A DNA stretch of 53,353 nt, taken from an uncultured Bacteroides sp. (lineage in GTDB: Bacteria; Bacteroidota; Bacteroidia; Bacteroidales; Bacteroidaceae). Each line of letters starts with the position of its first letter. Position 1 is the stretch's first letter. The DNA lies in the NCBI GenBank assembly GCA_949285075.1, contig CASDXF010000018.1, positions 1-53,353 on the forward strand, written 5' to 3'. The position numbers and the translations under genes are program-made. Below are positions 37,840-45,997 of this stretch, in pieces. A model generated the notes under the pieces. It worked only from the letters and a program-made list of their open reading frames with translations, was not told the origin of the DNA and did not search any database.

Positions 37840-39189
37840 CCGCCTTCGCTTCCACTCCTCAGCGTCTTTCTTAAATTTCTCGGCCTTATCCCCTTTCAGG
37901 CCGGGCATCTCCAACGCCTCCGGCAATGTGCGGGCGTTGTCCACAATCTCCACCTTGCCGGAACCGTCTTTCACTATCCGGATGTCGTCGTACAGCGAGC
38001 CGTCATCAAGGAAAGCCTGCACGCTCAGCGTATCCCTTGACACGCTGATGTTCTGGTAGAAGCGGTGATTCGTGCCCAAGCGGTCATACTTCTCGTTGAA
38101 CATCAGCCGATAGTTCTTGGGAGCGGCATTGCTCACCAGATAAACGGGAGTCGTCATGTCTCCGTCCTCGGTCTTTACGGTCATGCGGCCATAGTTGTGC
38201 TCATGCCCTTGCAGCACGAGGTCTACCCCGTATTCCCTGATGAGGTCGTCGTATAGCCAACGCACAGTCAGGTTATTCATCTTCCCCTTGATAGAATAGA
38301 GCGGATGGTGAAGCATGACGATTTTCCATTTCTTCCCCGAGCGTTCCAACGCCTCCTTCAGCCACTCGCGCTGTGAAAACTGGAACCACGGGTCTCGATT
38401 GCTGTCTAGCGTAATAATCGTAGCGTCTCCGTAGTCGATAGAAAAGACGTGATTGTCCTTATAGCGAGACTTCAGCAGATAGGAAAAGGCGCAGGGGAAA
38501 CGCTCCTCAAGCGTGCGCACGAGCCCCTTGCGGTATTCGTGATTGCCGGGCGAGACCAACAGAGGCACGCTCGGAGCTATAGAGTCCACACTCCGATAAG
38601 CCTCATCCCAATAGCAGTTCATCGGGCGCTCGATGAAGTCACCCACGAAAGCGTAGAAAGCCGTCTGCGGGAAACGGCGGCGGACGGTCTCCATAAAGTC
38701 ACGGGCCTTGCCATGCAGGGTATCCTGCACGTCGCCCACAAAGACGAACGAGAAGCGGCTAGCAGAACCGGGCTGAAGCCTGAAAGAATACCAGTCCGAA
38801 GCCCTGTCGTCGTTCCACACGCGATAACTGTAAGAGCTGCCGGGAATAAGCGTCCCGAACATGGCCCAATTGGCGTAGCAGAAACCGCCTTCCGTACGGA
38901 GCAGTTTCGAGCGTCCGTCTACGGTCAGTGTGTCTCCAGAACCGACGCGCGTGAATTCCAACCTCGCCCGCTCGGACGTTCCGCCACACACCCAACTGAC
39001 ATTTCGGGACAGCTCCCCGCTGTTACCAAAAGTCAGAATGACCCGCTGCGGACGGTCGGTCAGCACATACGCGGGTTCCGGCTTATTGCCGAACCACACC
39101 GACCAACGCTTCGCGCAAACGATTCCGCCCGCCACCAAAACGACGAGCACCACTCCCCAAACAATCTTTTTAGCTCTTACTCTTTTCAT
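37828..39189 (-). CDS. Membrane-anchored calcineurin-like metallophosphoesterase
   Basis: A 453-residue protein with an N-terminal signal anchor (IVWGVVLVVLVAGGIVC, residues 9-25), then a fibronectin-like N-domain (about 45-140) and a metallophosphoesterase domain (about 145-370). Metal-binding motifs are present in order: GDVQ (152-155), GDFIE (183-187), GNHE (215-218), MLHHPLY, and GHEHNY. The arrangement resembles purple acid phosphatases, but the tyrosine of their GDxxY motif is replaced (GDFIE), so the purple ligand set is incomplete. The product faces the periplasm. Substrate unknown. Its 3' end overlaps the NamZ-type gene by 12 bp. Confidence 0.88.
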   Translation of the reverse strand: MKRVRAKKIVWGVVLVVLVAGGIVCAKRWSVWFGNKPEPAYVLTDRPQRVILTFGNSGELSRNVSWVCGGTSERARLEFTRVGSGDTLTVDGRSKLLRTEGGFCYANWAMFGTLIPGSSYSYRVWNDDRASDWYSFRLQPGSASRFSFVFVGDVQDTLHGKARDFMETVRRRFPQTAFYAFVGDFIERPMNCYWDEAYRSVDSIAPSVPLLVSPGNHEYRKGLVRTLEERFPCAFSYLLKSRYKDNHVFSIDYGDATIITLDSNRDPWFQFSQREWLKEALERSGKKWKIVMLHHPLYSIKGKMNNLTVRWLYDDLIREYGVDLVLQGHEHNYGRMTVKTEDGDMTTPVYLVSNAAPKNYRLMFNEKYDRLGTNHRFYQNISVSRDTLSVQAFLDDGSLYDDIRIVKDGSGKVEIVDNARTLPEALEMPGLKGDKAEKFKKDAEEWKRRRSVQ

Positions 39190-39440
39190 TCTTTATCGAT
39201 TATCTTCTTGTTTATAATATATAGTACACAAATTTGTCGCTTGAAAACGGACGGTTTCACTGTCCGCTCTTTCAAATCCCGCTCCGCATATATAAATAAT
39301 CTTAGCCGCTACGTACCGTAGCCATGCGAGCCCACATCCCAACGACCTCGAAGGGGTCGAACCCGCGCAGGGCACGGCAGCACCTCTCCAAAGCGCCGCA
39401 TCCGCATAACAGCTCCCCTATCCCCATATGCGAACACATT

Positions 39441-39506
39441 AAAAAGAATGAAGAAGGAGAATGACCGCCGCCGCAATGACGAGATCCATTTCTCATTCTT
39501 CATTCT
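39441..39506 (-). terminator. GAAGAAT-type hairpin after the lipoprotein operon
   Basis: On the minus strand an 11-bp stem (AGAATGAAGAA with TTCTTCATTCT, arms 39445-39455 and 39496-39506) encloses a ~40-nt loop and is followed by TTTTT. It lies ~45 bp after the stop of the last lipoprotein gene and resembles the lysS hairpin. The rest of this 362 bp gap (39190-39440) is GC-rich with short palindromes (e.g. CTACGTACCGTAG near 39307) but no recognised gene. Confidence 0.55.
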
Positions 39507-39551
39507 CCATTATCCTTCAGATAAAATACGGGAAAGCCTACGCCGGCACGC

Positions 39552-39899
39552 TTATTTAGAAGCGTCGCCCGCATCTTCCGAACCTTCTCCGCCTTTCTTC
39601 GTCTTTATATATACGACCCCGTTCTTCCCCTTCTCACCGTACAGCGCGATTCCCGCCGAATCCTTTAATACCGTGACGGAAGCTATACTATCCCTATTCA
39701 GTCCGCTCACCTCCTCTTTCGTCACCTCCTTATCGTCTACGACATAAAGCGTCGAGTCGCTGACGGTGAGGACCTCGTCTCCCATCACACCGGCTTCTAC
39801 CGCCTGCACCTCGTCCGCAACCGCGGCCTTCTGTTGTTCCTTGTTCGTGCAGCCGAACGCCAACGCGCAGATTCCGATAACTAATACTATTTTCTTCAT
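39552..39899 (-). CDS. Small lipoprotein with TonB-receptor plug-like motif (paralog 3)
   Basis: A 115-residue lipoprotein. The signal MKKIVLVIGICALAFGC has a lipobox ending LAFGC, so Cys17 is acylated. The C-terminal half reads VVDDKEVTKEEV, then SIASVTVLKDSAGIALYGEK and GVVYIKTKK; this matches the plug segment of SusC/TonB receptors (VLKDA..YG..G.NGVI.I.TK). No barrel is present. It is the last of three tandem paralogs. The start could instead be ATG 39914, which overlaps the previous stop (ATGA); I prefer 39899 because the signal peptide then matches its paralogs in length. Function unknown. Confidence 0.8.
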   Translation of the reverse strand: MKKIVLVIGICALAFGCTNKEQQKAAVADEVQAVEAGVMGDEVLTVSDSTLYVVDDKEVTKEEVSGLNRDSIASVTVLKDSAGIALYGEKGKNGVVYIKTKKGGEGSEDAGDASK

Positions 39900-39910
39900 A
39901 AGCCTATAAT

Positions 39911-40261
39911 TCATTGTTTATCTTTCTTCGTCTTCATCAAAATGACCGCCGCTTTGTCTTCCGCTCCGTAGCTCTTCTTAGAGGAATCGTCCCGCATTAT
40001 CGTGAAAGAAGCCACATTCTTTATGTCAATCGCCTTAAACTCTTCCGCGCTCACCTTCTTATCGTCTACGATGATAAGCGAGCTGTCGGCAAAAGTAGGC
40101 TCCCCGTCAGGTATTTCCGGAGCCGTTATCACCGGCATCGTGTCCGAAAGCGTAATATCAACAAGCCCGTTCTCGTTGTTGGCGGCTCCTTGCTGACTCT
40201 CGTTCGCGCAGCCGAACGCCAATGCGCAAACCCCTACAAGTAACATTGCCTTTACATTCAT
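39911..40261 (-). CDS. Small lipoprotein with TonB-receptor plug-like motif (paralog 2)
   Basis: A 116-residue lipoprotein (MNVKAMLLVGVCALAFGC, Cys18 acylated). A variable acidic linker leads to SSLIIVDDKKVSAEEFKAID and a degraded plug motif: VASFTIMRDDSSKKSYGAED followed by AVILMKTKK. Compared with the other two paralogs the glycine-rich loop is altered (YGAEDKAAV instead of YGEKGKNGV). It lies 39 bp after paralog 1 and abuts paralog 3. No enzyme motif is visible. Function unknown. Confidence 0.8.
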   Translation of the reverse strand: MNVKAMLLVGVCALAFGCANESQQGAANNENGLVDITLSDTMPVITAPEIPDGEPTFADSSLIIVDDKKVSAEEFKAIDIKNVASFTIMRDDSSKKSYGAEDKAAVILMKTKKDKQ

Positions 40262-40300
40262 AACTTTAATTTTTAGTGTTAATCATTTGTTTTATTATAG

Positions 40301-40651
40301 CTATTGTTTCTTCTTCATCTCGATAATAACGGCACCCTTCTCGCCTTTCTCACCATACGCCTTGATGGCAGAAGGCGCTTTAAGCACGGTGAAAGACTCT
40401 ACATCCCCCAAATTAATCGCATCAAACTCCTCCTTCGTTATTTCCTTATCGTCCACAATGATGAGTGCGCTGTCGACGATAGAGGGCTGCTCCGCGCGGT
40501 CAGTGGCCGTGGCGGTCACCGTCCTTACACTGTCCGTAACCACGATTCCGGTAGTGTTGTCCGCTCCACCGATAATCCCGTTCCGCTCTTCGTTTACGCA
40601 ACCGGCCATCAGCGCGCAAAGCCCCATAAGAAACGCTGTTTTTCTGTTCAT
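40301..40651 (-). CDS. Small lipoprotein with TonB-receptor plug-like motif (paralog 1)
   Basis: A 116-residue lipoprotein (MNRKTAFLMGLCALMAGC, Cys18 acylated). The mature part has a polar linker, then SALIIVDDKEITKEEFDAIN, VESFTVLKAPSAIKAYGEKG and KGAVIIEMKKKQ. The VLK.....YGEKG.KGAVII pattern is the plug-type motif of TonB-dependent receptors, also seen in some Bacteroidetes BlaR1/M56 proteins. It is the first gene of a three-gene operon behind one promoter (40700-40707). Function unknown. Confidence 0.82.
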   Translation of the reverse strand: MNRKTAFLMGLCALMAGCVNEERNGIIGGADNTTGIVVTDSVRTVTATATDRAEQPSIVDSALIIVDDKEITKEEFDAINLGDVESFTVLKAPSAIKAYGEKGEKGAVIIEMKKKQ

Positions 40652-40699
40652 ATCTTTAAGTTTTTAATATAAAAGCGACAACAATCATGTTATCTGCCA

Positions 40700-40707
40700 C
40701 AAATCTA
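40700..40707 (-). promoter_or_regulatory. -7 promoter box of the lipoprotein operon (TAGATTTG)
   Basis: A perfect TAnnTTTG match on the minus strand, 49 bp upstream of the first lipoprotein gene, with a TTG 18 bp further upstream. No comparable box precedes the other two genes, so one transcript is likely. Confidence 0.6.
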
Positions 40708-40821
40708 CGAAAACTTATTCTTTTACAACGATTTTCTCTATCAATTTATTATACGGAAAATTAAAAATAAAGGAGGCGAAACCGGATAAGGCATGAAAAA
40801 ACTTCGAGCCTCCGGAGAAGG

Positions 40822-41364
40822 CAAAATGTTCCATTTTTAAGATTTCGCCCTAAACTCAATCCGTCGAAAGCAAGCCTTTTAGCTCAAAAAGCGCATGAAA
40901 AAATACGCAAACCGCCCGTTTTTCGGGTCGAAAACGGACATTTATAGGCTCCGCAAGGCGTTCGGAAGGCGAAGAAAAGGGCCATCCGGCGCGAGCCGAA
41001 GGGCCACGGCTCGGGAGAAACAGCGCTACGGCTCACGAGCCGTGGCCCTTTCCCGCAAACGCCTCGCCGCTTTCCCGCGTTTTCGGGAGGCTTTTTACGG
41101 TTTTTAACTTCCCGTTGAGCGGTTTTCACGAACAAGAGAAAAATATCCATATCACGCCATACAGCCAGATAAGGCGACAATAAGTTACATAATCCGCCCG
41201 TATACTAAAGAAAAGTCGGAGTACCATCAAAACAGCTAACTTCCTGAATTTCGCTAAAGCCGATTTCACGCGTTCTTTTCGTCCAAGCCGCACCTCGGTC
41301 GGAATTATCGCGTTGTAGAAGCATCAGGATGTTCCGTTTTTCAGCATGGTCATTTTTTAAGGTG
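40822..41364 (-). repeat. Composite intergenic repeat, copy 4 (A core + B part)
   Basis: Minus-orientation copy downstream of the outer-membrane efflux gene, filling most of the 852 bp gap to the lipoprotein operon. Reading in the gene direction, the A core (41364 down to 41244) contains TTAAAAAATGACCATGCTG, AAAAACGGAACATCCTGA, GCGATAATTCCGACCGAGG, GAAAAGAACGCG and GCGAAATTCAG. The B part has two 22-nt units (41001-41044), a perfect 12-bp hairpin GGGCCACGGCTC / GAGCCGTGGCCC (41001-41048), and ends GAAATCTTAAAAATGGAAC. No coding frame is supported. Confidence 0.8.
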
Positions 41365-41412
41365 AACACGCCCGAACGCCTTGCGGTCCGCGCCGCCGCA
41401 TATCCGTCAAAA

Positions 41413-41445
41413 TAAAAAGCCCCGCAGGGTGTTTCCCTACGGGGC
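41413..41445 (-). terminator. Rho-independent terminator of the RND efflux operon
   Basis: On the minus strand GCCCCGTAGGG pairs with CCCTGCGGGGC around a short loop and is followed by TTTTTA. It lies about 60 bp beyond the stop of the TolC-like gene. Confidence 0.85.
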
Positions 41446-41503
41446 CGTCCCTATCTCCCTAATGAGGTCAAAAGGAGATACGGAAAGGAGACATGAAAGC
41501 TAT

Positions 41504-42787
41504 CTATCGTCCGGTAGCTTGCAGATACTCGCGCTTCTTCACTTCATACTGCGCGAGCGACTCCACGTACTTGTCCCGGCTTTGTCTGTAAAGCGTCTGC
41601 GCGTCAAGCAGGTCACTCATCGTAGACGTGCCTGCGGCGTAGTAGTCCGTATTCAGCCGAAGGTTCTCCTTCGCCTGCCCTATGGACTCTAAGGCGATTT
41701 CCACCTGCTTGTAGGCGTCGTTCACCTCGTCCCACGAGCGGAGCATACGCAACGTCAGCAGCTCGCTTTGGTTGACCAGATTGTTTTCGGCGGTGCGCAC
41801 CTCCATCTTCTGCTTCTTCATGTCGCGGGAGCCTCCCCACCATCCGGACAGCGGCACGCTGACCGTGGCGAAGCCCATCCAGAAGGAGTGGTCGCGGTCC
41901 ATCAGGTTGTGGTACATATAGCCTCCGCCAATGGCTATCGTAGGCAGGTTCTTGCCTAGCGAAACGTTATAGCGCAGGCGGCTCGCCCGCAGATTCTCTT
42001 GCAGCAGGCCGTACTCACTGGTCTGCCTCAGCGAGGCCTCGGGAGCGGCGTACAGCGCGTCGGGTCTCAGGGGCAGCGTGTCGCCCACCGCGAAAGCCAC
42101 GTCCACGCTATCGCCCGGATGACCGATGTACTGGGCCAAAGCCCTGCGGAAGTGGCGCAATCCGTTCTCCACCTCTACCCGCGAGCTCTTCATCTCGTTC
42201 TGCTGCAAGCGCACCCTCAGCAGGTCGTTGCGGGTAGTCAGTCCCGCGTCGACGGAGGCCTGCACGTCCTTCAGCAGACTGGCGAGCTGCTCCTCGATAG
42301 CCGCGATGGTGCGCAGCTTCTCTTTCATCACGACTACCTTCCAGTAATAATTCTCGGCGGTCAGCACCACCTCGTTCTCCGACTGCCGCTTCTGGAGCTT
42401 GCTCACCTCCACGCCGACCTTCGCCAAGCGGTTGCCGTTCACTATCTGCCCACCGGTGAAGAGAGGCAGCGCGGCGGACACTCCGCCCACAACGCCGTTC
42501 TTCATCAGCGACATTTCCATACCGGGGCCTAACGACATGGGAAGCGTCCCCTTGTTGGCTATGAATCCACCGCCCGACGCGCTCAGCGAGGGGAAGTAAT
42601 TGGTGAACGCCTGCTCGCGGGCGTACCGCGCGGCGGAGAGGCTGTTCTCGGCGTTCTTCACGAGTGCGTTGTTGGCCAAAGCCTCCTGCACGCACTCGTC
42701 AAGCGTATAGGTCCGTTGGGCCAAAGCCGTAAGCTGAACGCCGCACCCCACGGACAAGCAAAGCATATATTTAACTATCGTTCTCAT
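41504..42787 (-). CDS. TolC-family outer-membrane efflux protein
   Basis: A 427-residue exported outer-membrane channel with a signal peptide ending near TALAQ (residue 24). Two similar coiled-coil-rich halves of the OEP family are visible: YTLDECVQEALANNALVKNA opens the first, and the second half has the alternating helix pattern near QVEIALESIGQAKENLRL. As a trimer it forms the exit duct for the RND pump encoded directly upstream. It is the last gene of a three-gene operon (adaptor, pump, channel), 79 bp after the pump gene, and ends in a clear terminator. Length is typical of the Bacteroidetes members (~430). Confidence 0.93.
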   Translation of the reverse strand: MRTIVKYMLCLSVGCGVQLTALAQRTYTLDECVQEALANNALVKNAENSLSAARYAREQAFTNYFPSLSASGGGFIANKGTLPMSLGPGMEMSLMKNGVVGGVSAALPLFTGGQIVNGNRLAKVGVEVSKLQKRQSENEVVLTAENYYWKVVVMKEKLRTIAAIEEQLASLLKDVQASVDAGLTTRNDLLRVRLQQNEMKSSRVEVENGLRHFRRALAQYIGHPGDSVDVAFAVGDTLPLRPDALYAAPEASLRQTSEYGLLQENLRASRLRYNVSLGKNLPTIAIGGGYMYHNLMDRDHSFWMGFATVSVPLSGWWGGSRDMKKQKMEVRTAENNLVNQSELLTLRMLRSWDEVNDAYKQVEIALESIGQAKENLRLNTDYYAAGTSTMSDLLDAQTLYRQSRDKYVESLAQYEVKKREYLQATGR

Positions 42788-42866
42788 ATTCGTTCGTTTT
42801 ATTGTTCACTTTACTGTTTGAGCGGCCCGCCTCCCCCTGAAGGAAGGCGCGGCCGGCTCGCTCTCA

Positions 42867-45800
42867 TCATTGCTCTTCAAGCGCCAGACTCTTTGCCCTG
42901 CGCTTGCTCGACCCGCAGAACAGCAGCAGATAGGTCACGGGCAGCACCGTCAGCAGGAATACCATCGTAATAAGCGTACCGTAGCAGATGACGGTTCCCT
43001 TCGGCATCCAAAGCCCGCTCTTGCCCAGAATCATCGGAATAACGCCCATCGAAGCGGCGGCCGAGGTCAGGAAGATAGGACGCATACGGCGACGGGCGGA
43101 GTAGTAGATGGCGTCGCGCACGCACATCTTCTCGGTACTGCGCAGCTCCTCGGCGTAGTCGAACATGATGATTCCGTTACGCACGATGATACCCATCAGG
43201 CTTATCAATCCGAGGATACAGGTGGTGCCGAAGGTCACTCCTTGTATCATTACGCCGACAGCCGCGCCGAAAAGACAGAGCAACATACTGCCAAAAACGA
43301 GAGCCGCCAGACTGAGACGGTGGAAGTGGGCGACAAGAATAAAGAATATCACCACAACGGCTACGGCGAGCCCCGCCATTACCGGCCCCATCTTTTCCTC
43401 CGAGTTCTCCAACTCGCCTCCGTAAGCCAACGTCACTTCCGGCGAGAGCTTCACGTTGCTCAGGGCCTCCTGCACCTTCTCAGTAACCTCCATTCCGTTC
43501 TCCCCACGGCGCAGGTCGGCCATTACCGTAATGGTGTAGACTCCGTTGCGGCGGACAATCTGCCCGTTCTGCCATGACGGAACGATGTCGGCCACCTGAC
43601 GGAGCGGTACGGAAGACAATCCGCCGGCTACGGGAATCAGCTCGTCGGCAAGGTCGGCGGTCGTCGCGCTGTCGGCCTTATTGCCTTTCAGCACCACGCC
43701 TATGTCGTAGTCGCCTTCCCAAAGGTTGGCCACGGGGAATCCGCTGCCGTAACGCATGGCCAATGTCGTCTCCACTCCCGTGTTGTTTATGCCCAGTCTC
43801 GCGGCCTCGTCCTCGCGCAACACAACCTTAGAGGCGGCTTGCGGCTCGTTGAAGTTGGTCTGCGCCAAGACAAGCTCCGGCATCGAGCGCAGCACGGCGA
43901 GCACCTTGTCGGCCTCCCTCTTCAGCGTGTCGATATGCTCTCCGCTCAGCCGCACCTCTATGGGATAGACCGCCTCGCTATAACTCAGCTGCTTGAAGCG
44001 AACCCGAGCCTCGGGGAAATAGTCCGTATAGCGGGGAGCGTACTCATCCAAAAGCTCGACGGTAACCTCCACTCCGGTCGTGTTGACGATGAACTGGGCG
44101 TAGTTCGTACCCGCAATCTGCGGCGCGTACGCCGTCTGGAAACGGGGCGAAGCGCATCCCTTAAACGAAGCGATGGAAACCACCCTCGGGTCTTGGCGCA
44201 ACATACCCTCAAGACTGTCGGCCACCTGAGCCGTCTTTTCGATAGCCGTCCCCATAGGCATATAGATTTCTACGGCGAACTGGTTACGGTCGGCGGTAGG
44301 GAGTATCTGTTGCGGCAGACTGGAGAACAGCCACGCTCCGGCGACGATGGACAACAGCCCAAGCCCCACCGTCGTCTTCGGCCAAGCGAAGCACCAGTCC
44401 AATACCTTATTATAGAACTTCTGCAAAGCGTCAAGGAACGAGAAGGACTTCTTGCCGTCTTTCCTCAGCTTGTTCTCCATCGGCTTGCGAATGAACCAAA
44501 ACTGCATGAACGGGACTAGCAGCGTAGCTACCATCAGCGAAATGCCCAACACAATGGTAATGGCCCACGGGAAACTGAGCAAGAAGTCATGTATCATACC
44601 CGTCGTGGTGAACAAGAAGGGGAAGAACGTGATACTGATGGCTAACGTAGCGGAGAATATCGACTTGAAGAAGTGCGTCGTACTCTCAATGGAGGCGTGC
44701 CATCTCGATACCCCCTCGCCTATCCTCTCCAGATAGTTGTCGATAATCACAATGGAGTTGTCCACAATCATACCCAACGTGACGATGAGTCCCGCAAGGG
44801 TAACCGTGTTCAGCTCGATGCCGAAGGCGTAGCACAGTCCCAAAGCGATGAATATCGTGATGGGGATGGTAGAGGCGGCCACCAAAGCGACCCTCAAAGG
44901 CAGCAGCAGAATCACGACGATAACCACCGCCACGATAGCTATCAGCAGCTCGCGCAGGAAAGTGGAGACGCTGTCGCCCACCACCTGACTCTGGTCGGTA
45001 ATCCGGAAGATGCCTACCTCCGACGGTAAGGTCTGTTGGAAGTCGGCCAATACCTCGTTGATTTCGTCTCCCATCTGCACGATGTTCTGCCCTTTCTTCA
45101 TCTCAATGGAGAGCAACATACACTTCTTTCCGTTGTTGGTGATGTAGCTGTCCGCCTCGGGGTACTCACGCACTACCCGCGCGATATCCTTCAGGCGAAC
45201 GTTATTCCCCGAAAGATCGGTATAGACAATCTGCTCTTCCACGTCGTAAACGGTATTGAACGACTTGGCTACATAAATCGGCTGGACGTACTCGTCGCTC
45301 TTCAGCCTTCCGCCGGAAGTGACGAATCCCTTCTGGAAAAGCGTGGCGGCCAACGTCTGTTCGGTCAGCCCGTATTTCGAGAGTTTCGCGTTATCGAGAT
45401 AGACCGAAATCTGCTCCTTCCGGAGTCCGCTCACCGTCATGCGTCCGATGCTCGGGATGCGGCGCAGCCTATCCTGCAACTGGTCCATATAGTCATCCAG
45501 TTCACGGTAAGTCTTATCCTCGCTCTCCATCGTAATGAGCAGGGCCGAGGTGTCGCCGAAATCGTCCATCACCTGCACGGCCAACACGTTGGACGGCAAC
45601 TGCGACTTGAAGTTCGTCACTCCATGCTTGAACTTGCTCCAGAACTCGTCTTTATTGTTCAAGTCATCGTTCAACTGCACTTGGATATAAACTATCCCGT
45701 CCCGGCTTTGCGAGAAGGTCTTTTCCTTTCTCACCTCCTTATAGGAGAATATGTAATCTTCGAGCGGCTTGGTGACCTGCTCCACCATCTCTTCCGCCGT

Positions 45801-45977
45801 ATTGCCCGGAGCGACAGCCACCACAAGACCTTGCCGAATCGTAAAGTCGGGAAACTCGTTCTTGCGCATCTCGGGCAGACTGTAAATGCCGAAAGCGACA
45901 AGACAGCATACGACAAGTATCACGATTTGACGATAGTGCATCGCCCACTCTACCGCATTTCGTTTCTTCTTTTCCAT
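42867..45977 (-). CDS. RND-family efflux transporter (AcrB/HAE-like)
   Basis: A 1036-residue inner-membrane pump with 12 helices and two large periplasmic loops. The TM4 relay reads LGMIVDNSIVIIDNYLERIG: one of the two AcrB aspartates is kept and the other is Asn. The TM10 position of the AcrB lysine is Arg (IIVRNGIIMFDY). Both variants occur in distant HAE members, so activity is expected. It forms a tripartite pump with the adaptor (20 bp upstream) and the TolC-like channel downstream. Substrates may be drugs, bile salts or fatty acids and cannot be read from sequence. The frame is intact. Confidence 0.95.
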   Translation of the reverse strand: MEKKKRNAVEWAMHYRQIVILVVCCLVAFGIYSLPEMRKNEFPDFTIRQGLVVAVAPGNTAEEMVEQVTKPLEDYIFSYKEVRKEKTFSQSRDGIVYIQVQLNDDLNNKDEFWSKFKHGVTNFKSQLPSNVLAVQVMDDFGDTSALLITMESEDKTYRELDDYMDQLQDRLRRIPSIGRMTVSGLRKEQISVYLDNAKLSKYGLTEQTLAATLFQKGFVTSGGRLKSDEYVQPIYVAKSFNTVYDVEEQIVYTDLSGNNVRLKDIARVVREYPEADSYITNNGKKCMLLSIEMKKGQNIVQMGDEINEVLADFQQTLPSEVGIFRITDQSQVVGDSVSTFLRELLIAIVAVVIVVILLLPLRVALVAASTIPITIFIALGLCYAFGIELNTVTLAGLIVTLGMIVDNSIVIIDNYLERIGEGVSRWHASIESTTHFFKSIFSATLAISITFFPFLFTTTGMIHDFLLSFPWAITIVLGISLMVATLLVPFMQFWFIRKPMENKLRKDGKKSFSFLDALQKFYNKVLDWCFAWPKTTVGLGLLSIVAGAWLFSSLPQQILPTADRNQFAVEIYMPMGTAIEKTAQVADSLEGMLRQDPRVVSIASFKGCASPRFQTAYAPQIAGTNYAQFIVNTTGVEVTVELLDEYAPRYTDYFPEARVRFKQLSYSEAVYPIEVRLSGEHIDTLKREADKVLAVLRSMPELVLAQTNFNEPQAASKVVLREDEAARLGINNTGVETTLAMRYGSGFPVANLWEGDYDIGVVLKGNKADSATTADLADELIPVAGGLSSVPLRQVADIVPSWQNGQIVRRNGVYTITVMADLRRGENGMEVTEKVQEALSNVKLSPEVTLAYGGELENSEEKMGPVMAGLAVAVVVIFFILVAHFHRLSLAALVFGSMLLCLFGAAVGVMIQGVTFGTTCILGLISLMGIIVRNGIIMFDYAEELRSTEKMCVRDAIYYSARRRMRPIFLTSAAASMGVIPMILGKSGLWMPKGTVICYGTLITMVFLLTVLPVTYLLLFCGSSKRRAKSLALEEQ

Positions 45978-45997
45978 ATCTTTCTATTCTCCTATTA

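Noticed and set aside
39190-39440. Possible gene or mobile remnant in the GC-rich gap after the phosphoesterase
   Set aside because: Only short frames and small palindromes; it may be a decayed intergenic repeat, but I cannot support a call.
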